In this document: positions 31,860 through 42,799 of the stretch, piece after piece
Layout of the letters: the number at the start of each line of letters is the position of its first letter
Position numbering within the stretch: position 1 is the first letter of the stretch
Assembly: GCA_008704415.1 (NCBI GenBank)
Contig: VXIS01000072.1
Coordinates: 62,001-126,000, forward strand
Direction of reading: 5' to 3'
DNA: 64,000 nucleotides
Source: Sphaerosporella brunnea
Lineage: Eukaryota; Ascomycota; Pezizomycetes; Pezizales; Pyronemataceae
Translations under genes and position numbers: made by a program
The notes under the pieces: model-generated
Told to the model about the DNA's origin: nothing
The model's database searches: none
The model's input: only the letters and a program-made list of their open reading frames with translations

Positions 31860-32001
31860 CTGCGCTGCGGCGCCGGCGGTTCATTGTTGATTGTCCTAGT
31901 CTGGCCAGACCTCGCTGGTTTAAGGCGAGACACCCTGCCCAACAGCCAGCCTGACGCAACCGGACGCGGCCGGCCGGGCGGGCTGTCTACTGACAACACT
32001 G
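31860..32001. mobile_element. Right end of a hAT element
   Basis: The sequence ends GGCGGGCTGTCTACTGACAACACTG at its inner-to-outer reading, so the reverse complement starts CAGTGTTGTCAGTAGACAGC with a GC-rich subterminal zone like the other CAGTGTT elements. The matching left end was not found, so the length and duplication are unknown. Confidence 0.45.
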
Positions 32002-32240
32002 GATAGCTAGCCCTGGCGTTCCATTCTCGGCGCTGAGCTGACAGACCGGTCTGTTCTGACTGGCTACTTAGAAGTCTGTATGGCAGTCAATCGTTTGCAG
32101 TGCAAGTTCAAATCGACAGCTGGGTATGCAAATGGCCTTGGTTCCCGCTCGGTGAGTGCTGCGAACAGAACACGGAGTCAAGAGGTGCGGAATCATGACC
32201 AGCAATAGTAGACATTGACCGAGAGACCGTACGGCCTGCA

Positions 32241-32750
32241 ATGCGCAAAATCGGACCTGTCGTAGTCGGTGTTCGGAATCTGTTGGGGACTGAGTCTGAA
32301 TTTGTCGCGATCGCACAGCTGATTCGTCCTTCCTGCCTGACAGGAATGGCACTAACACAACAGCTACTATCCTTGACTGGAGTCCACTACGCCGTTGAGT
32401 ATAAGTACACCCACGAAGCGCATTTAAAATATCATCTGAGTGTATGGTGCCCAATCACGACAGGTGAACTGGTCGACCGCACGCGTGGTGTGGTACAGGC
32501 GGCTATAAACCTGCAGCTCGGTCGAAATTTCCCTGACTTCAACAGCGTGCGGACGGCGCAGAAAGTGGTCGAAGCGGTGGTAGAAGAGTGCGCAGTGGTG
32601 GCGACTCTGAGCAATAAAAAACGCGAGGTGGTAGGGACCCTGAATGATTATGTTTCCACAATACAGTTGCCTCCGCCGCGGCCGCCGCAATCACCGCGGC
32701 TGCCTCAACCAAGGTCCTCCTCAGGCGGCCTCTGTGAAACTTGCCGATGA
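32241..32750 (+). CDS. Unrecognised 169-codon open frame
   Basis: Starts at an ATG. The middle part is helix-prone (FNSVRTAQKVVEAVVEECAV, then SNKKREVVGTLNDYVSTI), and the end is Pro/Arg-rich and partly low complexity. No family recognised, no introns evident, and no leader or TATA box that convinces. It may be a gene fragment or chance. Confidence 0.25.
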   Translation: MRKIGPVVVGVRNLLGTESEFVAIAQLIRPSCLTGMALTQQLLSLTGVHYAVEYKYTHEAHLKYHLSVWCPITTGELVDRTRGVVQAAINLQLGRNFPDFNSVRTAQKVVEAVVEECAVVATLSNKKREVVGTLNDYVSTIQLPPPRPPQSPRLPQPRSSSGGLCETCR

Positions 32751-32759
32751 CTCCTGTAC

Positions 32760-33400
32760 ACCCGTTCCTTATACTGGTTATCGCCAAACGTGGCCCCGTC
32801 CCGGTAGGCTTGGATTATGCGCCGGGTGCGTCTCCAATACTTAAAAATGAGCGATGGATTAACTGAATCCAACGCTTCTGGAAGAACCTCGCTGAGTCCT
32901 GAGAAACACCATTGTCTGGATCGAGGCATTTTTGCTTCCAGGCAGCGATTCTGTGTGTTCGCGTGGGTGGAGCTTGCATCGCCGTCGGCGATGGCAACGA
33001 GCACCTGCGCAGACCCTTGGTACTTTGACTTCCCTTGGTATAGGTTGTAAAAAAAAACGGCTTTTAAGCCCTGTCCCCCCCCCCCCGCGAAAACATAGCG
33101 AAATGTGCAGTGTACCCCCGAAGTGGTTTTCATGCCCCATACCCCCCAGAGACCTGCGTCTCACCTCCCGATGTGCGCGCACCTTGGCATCGTTCGTATA
33201 GCTTCAAGAAAGGGAAGATCATTGGTCTTCATTTGGAGTCCAACAGTATGAAATTGACAACGCAAAAAAGAGAAACCAGGCGGTAGCTCAGCTCCTTTCT
33301 GCCGATCGTTCTCTGCCCCCATCGCACAACATACCTGCTGTGTGTGCCCCTCGCGCTCTGTGTTCCTTCATGCACCCTTCCCAGACTCCTTATATATGGG
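32760..33400. other. No recognised gene; poly-C tract
   Basis: Holds a run of 12 C at 33075-33086. Otherwise only short frames. A TATATA motif at 33391 has no gene after it in the plus direction. Confidence 0.4.
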
Positions 33401-33420
33401 CCTCACTGTACTTTACACTG

Positions 33421-33923
33421 TCAAATTGGAGCATCCACAAGCTCAGAGTCAGAATCAGACTCGTCATGGTTGACATATCCAGCTTGGCCCCGGACTATAT
33501 TATTAACCGCCTCGAGGATACGCTGATCGGCAGCCTTCTTCAGATTTCTAACATCTCCTTGCTCGACAGGGACCATAGCAGCACTGTAGCGGGGCAGCCA
33601 GCTGTGCGCATGCACCAACGTAGGCAAATAGTCCAGAGGAGCTTTTTTTGCGACAGTTAATGACCGCAACTGCATCTCCCAAGGGATATCTGTGTCTTCA
33701 CAGCGTGTGCAGGTACCGGTGCGAGCATCAAGCTGCACAGTAAAAAGCCTCCTGTCACTGACTTGTAAAACTGAACTTTAGAATGGCTACCGGTTCCCAT
33801 CCGTACAGGATTTCCAGCGGCATAAGAAACGGAAGCTTCCAGGAGGGCGAGTCCCCAATCTGTAAGTGTTTGACCAGCGGGCAGAGCCACAGCTTTCTCA
33901 TAACGTAGCAATCGACGGCGCAT
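33421..33923 (-). pseudogene. Mutator-like (MULE) transposase C-terminal remnant with SWIM-like finger
   Basis: Two overlapping frames join to a MULE-like order. The first (33923-33770) reads LTDWGLALLEASVSYAAGNP and HSKVQFYKSV. The second (about 33770-33421) reads RRLFTVQLDARTGTCTRCED, TDIPWEMQL, then APLDYLPTLVHAHSWLPRYS and AAMVPV. In Mutator-like transposases a SWIM finger has the pattern V-L-x-x-R-T-C-x-C...IPC-x-H before a Tyr/Pro-rich tail. Here the spacing is kept but the IPC cysteine is Trp and the His is lost. A frameshift lies between the frames. The catalytic part is missing. MULE assignment is moderate; another SWIM-containing protein is possible. Confidence 0.42.
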
Positions 33924-34092
33924 TTCATTGTATTAAATCCCAGAGAGCATATCCAACACAAGCATTGATCGTTTCTCCCAATATAAAGCATTAGCTGACT
34001 CCACAATGTCCGACGTCAAAACGCCAACCGTGAGCCAGCGAAACAAGCTGGCGGCTAGAAATGCTCACGGCCACTTGGCTTGAGCTCCAACC

Positions 34093-34534
34093 TCGAATGG
34101 GGCGGGGTGCGCAAGTCGATGATGTGCCGCGGCGAGCACGTCGATTTGGACCAGGTTTGAGGGAGCAGGTTGCAGCTTGCTAAGGGGGTAAGCGGCGTGA
34201 CCGGATGCTTGTTCGCGCCATTCGCATCGTCCCCCTGGTTGTCGCTATCTTGCTGATCCTCGACATTCGCATCGTCTACCTGGTTGTCGCTATCCTGCGC
34301 GTCTGAGAGATGGCCGCCATAAAGCGAATCTGAATCCTATGACGATGAAGAGTCTTCATCTGCAAGTCGGTTTGCGATTACGGCGTTGTCGTCGCTGTCG
34401 GATGAGTCTTCCTCACTCTCTTCACTTTCGTCGTGGTCGCCGTCGTAGATGTCGGATGAGTCTTCCTCACTCTCTTCACTTCCGTCGTGGTCACCGCCAG
34501 AGTCTTCTTCGAGGAAGACTTCCTCATATATCAT
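34093..34534 (-). pseudogene. Acidic repeat ORF with one internal stop
   Basis: Minus strand, starting at the ATG at 34534. A repeated module of about 18 residues (DGSEESEEDSSD / DESEESEEDSSD) is followed, after a TAG near 34339, by two copies of a QDSDNQ(V/G)DDAN module. DNA repeats of about 54 and 45 bp underlie both. It reads as a disordered acidic segment. It lies just upstream, on the same strand, of the MULE-like remnant and could be part of the same element. Confidence 0.4.
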
Positions 34535-34539
34535 GTCAT

Positions 34540-37400
34540 GTTCGGAAATACGGTAGCCTGGGCTGGGAGCAACGAGGATTTTCTCAGTATTTGACGACGT
34601 TTTGCATACGTGATGTTTGCCCAGTGTACTGGAATATCACAGGTGGGTGTACCTCAATGAGGGTGGACTCCACCCTGCAGTGCCTTCGTCATACAGCGCG
34701 GATATAGGCATATAGTCCGTGTCCAGAGCGTTTGGCCAACCGGGGTGAGTAGCTCGGATTGGAAGTTGTCATGGCGAGTGATGCGTTTTATATAGCACCC
34801 TTTTGCGAAGAAAAAGTGGCGGCATCGCACCTTATCTGGACGCACGAGTAGAACATCACAGATAGTCGTGAAAACCCGTGGCATCAGAAAGGTTCGCGGT
34901 TAGAGAGTTCTCCTTCCGGGTGTGGAAGCTCTACCACACACGACGTAATGTGACGACTCGGATGCCAGCGAACTAGGAGCTCGCAGTCCCGGTTGTTCCC
35001 TCCAGTTAGCCTTCTGCGCGTGTCTCGTTCTTGCGACATCACGTACAATGACTATGTCAGTTGCGTTGCCCTATGCCTTGCGATTGTGAGTGTCGGTATT
35101 GGCCCAGTCACCAACGACTAGAGAGTTTGGTTTGCCACGCTCAGGTCTGTAAGCTACAGATGGACGGTAGGATGAGCATTTAGCTGTGTTCGGTGATGCT
35201 GTGTTTTGTATCAAGCCACACCGGGGGTTCCAGGCGACTGGCAAGCCGCAGTTTTGTTTGTTGAGTATTCAGCACGCTCGGGTGCGTCTAGATTGGACAC
35301 ATTGGTAGGGTTGCACACGTGCCAGCTCAACAGGTGGATTGAGCCAACCCGCATCTTGGGCGGGATGGTCTCGCAAGACTGACTCGAACTCAAAAATGTT
35401 GAGTCCGGATCGAGGTCGCCACAAAAAATCACGTTCATGTGCTCTATGTCAGTCGCGGTGCAGTAATGAAACGCGCTCACTCATATCGCCTATTTTCAGC
35501 TGGTTACATCAGTCCGATTAATCCGTCAGCTCGGAACGTCAGTCCAGAACAGCTTGCACCAGTGGAGAGGGTCGTTGCGCAAGTCAACCGGTAAGTCACA
35601 CAAATACCGAGCCGTTCTGGTGGCCGCATCGAACCTTGGCCTTCCCCAGTCTGTGGTCTCTGCGCAATATTACTAAACATAATATATGCCACGAGGCCTC
35701 CATCTACCGAAACGCTACCCACGGGTGCTGTTTCATCCAGTGGATTGTATGCGTAATATTGTTCCTCTAAAATTGATTCAATCTGTGCGGGTCACTCCTA
35801 CTGGTGCTGGAGACCAGCCAAGTGTAAGCTCGGGCCCAGCAGGAGCCTGAACTCCTTTCGTTTGAGCCAACTCGATCTCAAAACATTACGTTTCGATCCG
35901 GCTTAATATCGAAGCTCGAGCTTTGTCCTTCGGCCGGCTCGGCTCGTGCGCAACAATACCCATTAGGCAGATGGGAGGACGACAGGATTTGATCATGACA
36001 CAAGACTTGGTCAACATCAATACTACGGATGCCTTGAAACCTGGACCATCCCCAGTGAAGCAATACCCGGAGTACACTGAGTCGAGGTCCCGTGTAGTTG
36101 TAGCTACGGTTTCAAATGAAAGTTGAACCATGTTGAGTGTGGAGGTTTCAGTCGTTGATCCCCTTAAGTCATAACGACACGGGCTTCACCGGATGCCACA
36201 AAACCCGCGCCGCCCTGCTCACACACTCCATCGCGATCCGTGCCTGCCACCGATTGAGCGTAGCCCACAGCCTGCGACGTGCAACATCCTTGAGCGTCTG
36301 CGGCAGGCCGATCAATCCAAGGTCCCCACAGCTCACGATACTCAACAGTGGCAAGACGTGCGGTTCCAGATAAATGTAACTGCGGAAGGTAGGGAGGAGG
36401 GCAAGAAGGTCTTTCGCTCCCACTGCCACCGGGGATTTCAAGAGACGAGGTTGCAGCTGCGCGTTCCAACTTGCCCCACTCACTCCGCAGGATGCCCCCG
36501 AAGCGGCTCGCACTGTGAGTCGTCGCTGATAAGATAGTTTGGAACCTTTTTCGCCAGAGTTGAACGGATTATGGACGTTTAACGCAATTGCGAAGTCTAC
36601 GGAACAGCTGAACTATATAATGCAATTGGAGTGGCGTTTCCCGGCGGCGTTTCCCGGTGGAGGTTTCCGGTTGGGTTTACCGGGGTGGCGGTTTCTGGAA
36701 ACTCAATTGATCGGAGTTTGGAGCCGTCCATTGGGAGACAGTGATATCCAGTGAAGCAGCGATTGTGTCGTCATCGAGCGTTGTTGAGCCCTCAACAGCA
36801 GCGCATCAAGCACATAGCTAGCCTGCACGATTCTAAGTTCAAAAGCCATCCAGGTTTTTAGCAGCCAGCTAGGCTGATTGCATATCGAGAATAGTGCGCG
36901 AGTCCGGCTCACTGGTTCTGCCGGGCACCCGCGGCGCAGCACGTTGGGTCAAGGATATGAACGAAACAATGCATCCCCCAATTGTACCCTTGAGGACATG
37001 CCCGTCAGCATTGCAAAGCAGCCTGCCACGACTTTGCACCCATACAGCTTTGTACCCACACGGCTCCCGCTGGTATATGTAGCCGCCAAAAACCTTCCGT
37101 CTTCAGGCCACATTCCGAACTCACCTTACGCGCAATGAACCCAGAAGCAAAGAGCACATTGGCAATCGCCCGAGTGAACACGGTGCTCTAAGTGTGGCCC
37201 ATTCTACACCGCTGCTCATCTAATCATTGATTTCCTGCAGGGGCTGCCTATCAAGGGGTGAGTTAATGATCCCTCTTGGCCGTGGCTTCAAGCTCCTCAT
37301 TCTTTTGTCGTCCTAGATCGCACGCGCGCAGGCCAGATGACTCACACCGGCCCAAGCGTGGCTAAGGTATAGCCTAGTTGTGTAGTTCACCTACCGCTAA
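34540..37400. other. No firmly recognised gene
   Basis: A minus frame at 36169-36513 (RSYIYLEPHVLPLLSIVSCG, then LKDVARRRLWATLNRWQARI) looks protein-like and could be an exon, but has no clear motif or splice context. At 36630-36690 ggcgtttcccgg-like units repeat three to four times. The rest holds only short frames. Confidence 0.35.
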
Positions 37401-37465
37401 TCGACGACGTCGTGACCAATGCCTTTGAGCGTACAGCGGCCACCAGACATCCATTACCAGGGTTC

Positions 37466-37675
37466 ATGTCGCGTCTCACCTTCAGCTTGCCGGCGGAAGA
37501 GTACCAGGCCTTTCGCGCAGGGGTTATCGTGCTGCCTCGCAACGGCCTTACAGTTTCGAAGATTCATATCCGCCCGGATGGCGGCGACAGCAAGGACTAT
37601 AGGTTTTGCGAAACGGTCGGTGAACTGCATGAAGGCGAGGTTATTTTCCTTCAGGTTGATGGACCCAGAGGATGA
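37466..37675 (+). CDS. Small unrecognised protein or exon, 69 aa
   Basis: From the ATG at 37466 the frame reads MSRLTFSLPAEEYQAFRAG, VIVLPRNGLTVSKIHIRPDG and GELHEGEVIFLQVDGPRG before a TGA. Alternating hydrophobic residues suggest a small beta-rich protein. The frame is open further upstream to 37412, so the ATG could also lie in an earlier exon, but no splice phase I tried gave an open join. No family recognised. Confidence 0.35.
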   Translation: MSRLTFSLPAEEYQAFRAGVIVLPRNGLTVSKIHIRPDGGDSKDYRFCETVGELHEGEVIFLQVDGPRG

Positions 37676-37679
37676 GCTT

Positions 37680-38520
37680 GTACTGTTTTGAAATTATCCT
37701 ATTTGCTAAGGGAACGTTTTCTTGTATCGATTCCCAAGGTTATGATTGTCTCAATTGGACCGATATAGGTTTTTTATGGCTGAAAGCTTCTATGGCCTTC
37801 TTCTTGTGTGATCAATGACTAGCCTGCCCCTGTGCGGGGAAAGTCACCGGTACTGTCATGACTGCTTGAGAAAATACTCAGCGCTTACACTTTGTCTCAA
37901 TCTACTTACAGCACCCCATCCCTGTCTCCGTCACTTCAAACACGCAGCCAATGTGGCGGGTTACAGCCATGCGCTGGGTTGCAGTCAGCAGTGACGCATC
38001 TCACATCTTTAGTCAGCCCTGACACATGCTACCTCAGAAATCGCGGCTGACGCGGAGGGGGTGGGGCGGGCATGTGTTCACTCGTCTCTTTCAGTGCACA
38101 TTCGGATATAGGTGTCCCTGAATTGGTCCCCAGTCAAGGCCTTGCTGGTGCGGCAGCTGAGTTGTCATGGCTGACGGTCCTAAGTGAGTTTCCGAGATCT
38201 GGCTTCTCAGACAAGTCCGTTCGTTGCATGCTCTATCGGCGTGGTTGCGATGAGTCGTTGACACATGCAACGCAATGCTCGGCAACTAGCGCTGCGTTCA
38301 CCGCTTGGAGGCAGCAATCATGGCCATATTGTTCGTTTCAAATGATGTTGCGGTCGCCGGTCTTTGTCGGAATAGTAGCTGCGCAACTGGGAATGCGCTG
38401 AGTAGGGAATGTCATCATGTATGGAAAACCACTTCTCCTGTGCTGTGGTACGTCTGGTCATGGTTGTGTCTATTGAACACACGTTAGTACCGCATGAAGC
38501 GTCGAAATCGCACCTGAGAC
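37680..38520. other. No recognised gene
   Basis: Overlapping short frames, no motif. The stretch just upstream of the tRNA-like copy 4 does not share the acatcccaagt block of the other copies. Confidence 0.45.
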
Positions 38521-38526
38521 GAACAA

Positions 38527-38633
38527 GTGTACACGGCTCACTGCTCGAGCGTACCGCCCCTCATATCCGAACGAACTGTCGTGGATTCTGAAGTCCGATA
38601 GGTATCCCCCGGGTTCGGATCCCGGTGTACACA
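38527..38633 (+). ncRNA. tRNA-like Pol III gene, copy 4 (diverged)
   Basis: 107 nt. The acceptor stem GTGTACA/TGTACAC is perfect although both strands differ from copy 1, so changes are paired. The T arm CCGGG TTCGGAT CCCGG is perfect. The A box is weaker (CGGCTCACTGCTCGAGC). The inner helix is TACC/GGTA where other copies have TGCC/GGC(G/A), again paired changes. The central loop is longer. A T-run begins at 38639. It lacks the flanking repeat of copies 1-3. Confidence 0.6.
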
Positions 38634-38855
38634 ACATCTTTTTTTTCATTTCTGTTTTTTCATCAAAGTTCGCGTTCAAAGTTCGCGTCATCATGCCAAA
38701 TGACAAGCAACAAAAGAACACAAAAATGCCGTCACGCTCTGCTCTGCACCAACGTTGGTTCAAGGAGGGAGGGCCAAACGCCTTTCTCAAACGACGCCAA
38801 CTTTCCCCATCCACACGAATTCCCCAACAAACCCAACCCTCTACTTCCCGTCACA

Positions 38856-39279
38856 ATATCTCGTAAAGATAGAACCTGCGAGTATGACTGGTGTCCGCGA
38901 CCCTTCCGCAAGGCTCAAACGGCGAGGCACATGCAGTAAGTATGCTCCCCGCACGCACTCGAAACTGTCGTTGAAAGCTCACCGTCGACAGACCCGCCAT
39001 AACTACTACTGCCAAGGAGGCGAGATTTACGTTGCCGTGCGATACGGAAACGAGCAAGCCTTGCTTCTCTGCCCCGACCAGTGCCACACCCCCGCTGCCT
39101 TGTTGAAGACGGAGTGTGGTGTCCTGGCCCGCCAGTCGCACGTGCGCATACTTGGAGCGAGAGCGACCCAAACCAAGCTGACAACCTCGGAAAAGCGCAA
39201 CCCCCAGTCGGCCGATCTGTTGATCATGTCGATCAAAATGCGCTCACTCCGCCCCAGTTGGTCACAGTTCCCCCGGTGA
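38856..39279 (+). pseudogene. C2H2 zinc-finger family gene, copy with lost start and small deletion
   Basis: Homologous to 15918-16545, including about 70 bases of leader. Where the other copy has ATG this has ATA (38856). The finger CEYDWCPRPFRKAQTARHM is intact, without the stop seen in the other copy. A GT-AG intron of 56 nt lies at 38936-38991, at the same position. A 4-base deletion just before the donor shifts the frame, so the open reading after the intron (RHNYYCQGGEIYVAVRYGN, LLLCPDQC) no longer joins in phase. The downstream part decays towards 39.3 kb, with further homology to the 16.7 kb copy. Confidence 0.6.
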
Positions 39280-39299
39280 TATACGCAGTTCCTGGTCAT

Positions 39300-39985
39300 G
39301 TCAATGGAAATGCGCTGCATCCTCCCGCTGTGCCGCACCGCCACCTGGCCCCGGAAATTATTCATTTGTGCACTCCCACCCTCGCCAGGTCGACCCGGAC
39401 TGCGACGGCACGTACGTTTTGCCTTGTCATTGTATTTAAGAGCTGCCACTCATTGATCGATTTTCCAAGCATCTCTACAGGTTGCTCGATGAGGGAACAG
39501 TTCTTTTCCCCCAAGAGTACTTGGCCGGCCAGAATAAGGAAGCCATCACGTCACAAAAACTGGCGCGCGCGACAGTGAACTTGCGGAGAATGCAGAATAT
39601 CTAAGCAGGGGTGTGTTAAAAAAAAACATTAATAGTCAAACAGCTCGGGGGCACCCCCGGAAGTGCGGATTCGAATGGGCAAACCGTACAAAAGGTTTGC
39701 AGAAGGACAGCCAGGTGATGTTTTTCACTATCGGAACAATAAATGTGATGCAGGAGCACCGAATTTTAAATATAGAAGTGCAACTTGGTGAGTATTTCGC
39801 GCATCGCCATGTCCCACACTCTCAGCGATAGTGATCCCGCTCTCCGGTGAACCATCTGCTATCGGTCGAAATCTCTAGACCCGTTCGGAAAAGCTCCTAA
39901 CTGAAGTGCACCGTCGCCGATGGTGGACGACGGTGGTGCATACCTATACTACACAAAGCGGCACCCAATAACACCCCACCGAGAA
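39300..39985. other. No separate gene
   Basis: The first part (to about 39600) is decayed continuation of the C2H2 family gene. The rest has only short frames. Confidence 0.4.
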
Positions 39986-39990
39986 CGCTG

Positions 39991-40335
39991 ATGGAGGACG
40001 GGGATATAGATTTATCGCCAGTCTTCGAGCATGGCTGGCGCCGAAGAGCTGTTCTCAGCACTGAGAGAAGCATGATTCCATGCCGCTGTCCGGTGTGCGG
40101 TAATCCTTTCTGCCCGGAGGACTGCGCGACTGACTCTGAGTGCTGCATGGCAGAGGACACTGGCAACTCTGTGTTACTCCCCACATCGCTCGGTCCGGAG
40201 TTTTTTCACTGTTGCTACGACTTTATACGGAGTGTGTTCGCTGTTGCGAGTGGCGATGCGGGTGAAGGACGCAATCGCTTCTACTCTACACACAACCAAT
40301 GGACACCGGTTAGAGAATTGAGTAATCTTACATAG
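39991..40335 (+). CDS. Cysteine-rich 114-aa open frame
   Basis: Starts at an ATG (MEDGDIDLSPVFEHGW). The middle reads MIPCRCPVCGNPFCPEDCAT and DSECCMAEDTG, with a further HCC later, giving nine or ten cysteines in 70 residues, a pattern suited to zinc binding. No exact finger type fits. No introns needed. A gene fragment or a small zinc protein is possible; chance is not excluded. Confidence 0.35.
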   Translation: MEDGDIDLSPVFEHGWRRRAVLSTERSMIPCRCPVCGNPFCPEDCATDSECCMAEDTGNSVLLPTSLGPEFFHCCYDFIRSVFAVASGDAGEGRNRFYSTHNQWTPVRELSNLT

Positions 40336-40339
40336 TTAG

Positions 40340-42410
40340 ATATTTGCCAACATACTCGAGTAGGAAGCACTCACAATTAGACCAGTAGTTCTTCGTAGTT
40401 ACTTTCCACGATAAGCTATTGAGACGGCCTCGCAACGACTCCAATTTTCTGCCACCATCTAACACCGCTGGTACCCGCACGTTCACCGCTCGGCTGGGCC
40501 TGGCAGCTCTATACCTCTGCGCTGGCTACGGCACGAGCATAACCTGTGTGGAGCTAGACGGGTCCGCAGTCAACATGAGAAGCACAGCATTGGCAGCAGT
40601 GAATTTAGGATGATCCCAAGGGTGTAGGACCGCGGCTACCAGGCCAACCAACCGGCAAATACCGCCGGAGTGGGAGAGTCATGATGTTTGAGACGATTAC
40701 TGCCAAGGTCAAACGATAGTCAGATAATAGACCATCGCGGGTAGGAGTGCACGACGCGGCAGCTGAGTCATCTCTTCAGGCATCCACGATGGCAGCATGC
40801 TTACTGGGAAGATTCAGTGTTCGTTGCGCACAAGACTTGTGAATGTGCGCAGTGTATTATGTGCAGAAACTGCCAGATATCTTTTCATACTTTACCTCTG
40901 CGAGTGCAGCACCAGCCAATGTGTGGTACCTACTGCGGTGACGACTGGGTGCTGATATGACCGACACCTCCATCGCCTCCTCCAGCAGCGCCCTCTCCCA
41001 TTCCGGTGTCTGCCAACCCGCACCCAAGCATGCGGGTTGCCATCATCCCTTGCCACAATGGTCGGGCATTTTGATGTTTGATTCGTCGAAATGTCAAAGA
41101 AATCATCGTCTCTTGGCCCATGGTCGGTGGACCTGGCAGCTTGACGGACCCAGCTGCGGTGCCGGAAGCTCTGACTCACCAAAATGCCATACAAACCACA
41201 GACGGTAGGTCTACGTAGCTAGGATATTTTTCATGCCCTCACGCTGCACGGATAACCCACTGTTGATCAAGCATAGGTCAAACTCGCCCAGCATGTCTGG
41301 CGCGTTCATTGAGCACGCCTTCCGCCTCATTCGCTTGCACAACATTTTACTCGCCGCTGCTTGGTTGTCCATCCTATGTGCAGACGATATCGTCGCTGTC
41401 ACCATCCAAACCGCAGTTCAAGTGGTTGAGTCATTGATGACGTTTCCTCCTTCCGCACGCCCTAACTACGGAACGTCAAAGGCTGCTCGCAAAGATGCCG
41501 CTGGCGCTGTGCTTGTTCGCGCTCAATAACACAGGCTATGAGCGAAATTGGCAGCTGTGGACCGTACCTGGCAGGTTGACGTACCTATCACCGTTCTGAC
41601 ATGTACACCTGGTACTGATAGATCCACATTTCAGCCCTCACGCAACTCCACAATCAATGGGGATCACTGTGCAACGGGATGTTGCTTGATGTCACGTCCA
41701 CTGTCCTACACCTGTCACGTGGTTGCATGTCGGTGGAACAGGCGTCGGAGTAAAATTTGCTGCTTATATCTGGTAGTGCCTAACACCAACTGCTGCCTGC
41801 TGATAGCATAGCCCTATTTCGACGCTGTTTGACATGCGAATCTTATCGTTCGACGACATTTTCTGTTCCCGCCGTTTGAATTGCATCTGAGTTAACACGC
41901 TGCAAGCAAAATCACCTTCTTTTGTGTAGTCACCCTCTCCGACGTTGTGCTGCTATTTGATTGGCAATGGCCATCTGACATACAGTGCCAATTTCGTTCC
42001 ATTTACCAAGTGATTACAAGAGGTTTCTCTGACGCAGTATGTGATTCAAGTTCAATACCGAGTGGATTCGGCGTTGAGGTATCTGGAGGCAATGTGCGAA
42101 TCCCCGCTTTTTCAGTCAGCGGCAGGCAACGGAGGCAACATGTGGAGATTGCAAATCCTGCACGGCAAATGTTGTTGTTCTCGCTGCGCTGCCTGTTCAC
42201 ACTCGAAATCACAGGTGGGCTCCATTATGGAGGTATAACCACCTCGCTGGTTTTAGAATCCAGGTCACCAATCCCGCCACGATGGGTTGGCGACGTACTG
42301 CGGTCTCACACACCGTTAACGAGGTGGGCAAACATGTCATAGCAGTTTGGAGTTCGTGCTATGCTTCTACAATTGTAAACAAGCCACGATGATACGGTCG
42401 ACGCGTCGTA
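40340..42410. other. No recognised gene
   Basis: A plus frame at 41233-41529 has a hydrophobic segment (HNILLAAAWLSILCADDIVA) and could be a membrane-protein fragment. Nothing else is recognisable. Confidence 0.35.
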
Positions 42411-42413
42411 TTA

Positions 42414-42796
42414 GGGGGATTCACGGTTGAGAATGGACAGTTTTAGCGTAAAATGAGCCCTTCTATTAAGGCTAATAGACGCACGAAGCGCGCCAGAATA
42501 GAAAATTCACGAAGGAGCTCAGGAGCTTCTGCTGCATTCTATGCTCCCCTCTATTAACGCTAACAAAGTGCGCCATAACTGTTTATGGCTAGGAGCAAAA
42601 AAAAAAAAAAAACGCCAAGGCGCTTCAGGTGCCAAGCCATACCAACTATTCCACGTTTGGAACTAGTGTACAAAAAAGAATGAACTGCTCGCAAAAGAGG
42701 TGTTTCACGGTTCATTCTATTCTACGAGGTTTAGTCTGGTTTAGGCGCGCATAGAAGTCAGAATAGACCGGTTCTATTCTCAACCGTGAATCCCCC
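42414..42796. mobile_element. MITE with TA target duplication (Tc1/mariner-like)
   Basis: Perfect 21-bp terminal inverted repeats begin GGGGGATTCACGGTTGAGAA at both ends. The element is flanked by TA on each side (42412-42413 and 42797-42798), the insertion signature of Tc1/mariner elements. The 383-bp interior is non-coding, has a run of A near 42597-42612, and an inner sequence (tttcacggttcattctattc) that resembles the terminal repeat. PIF/Harbinger (TTA or TAA) is less likely but the flanks att/att leave some doubt. Confidence 0.85.
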
Positions 42797-42799
42797 TAT

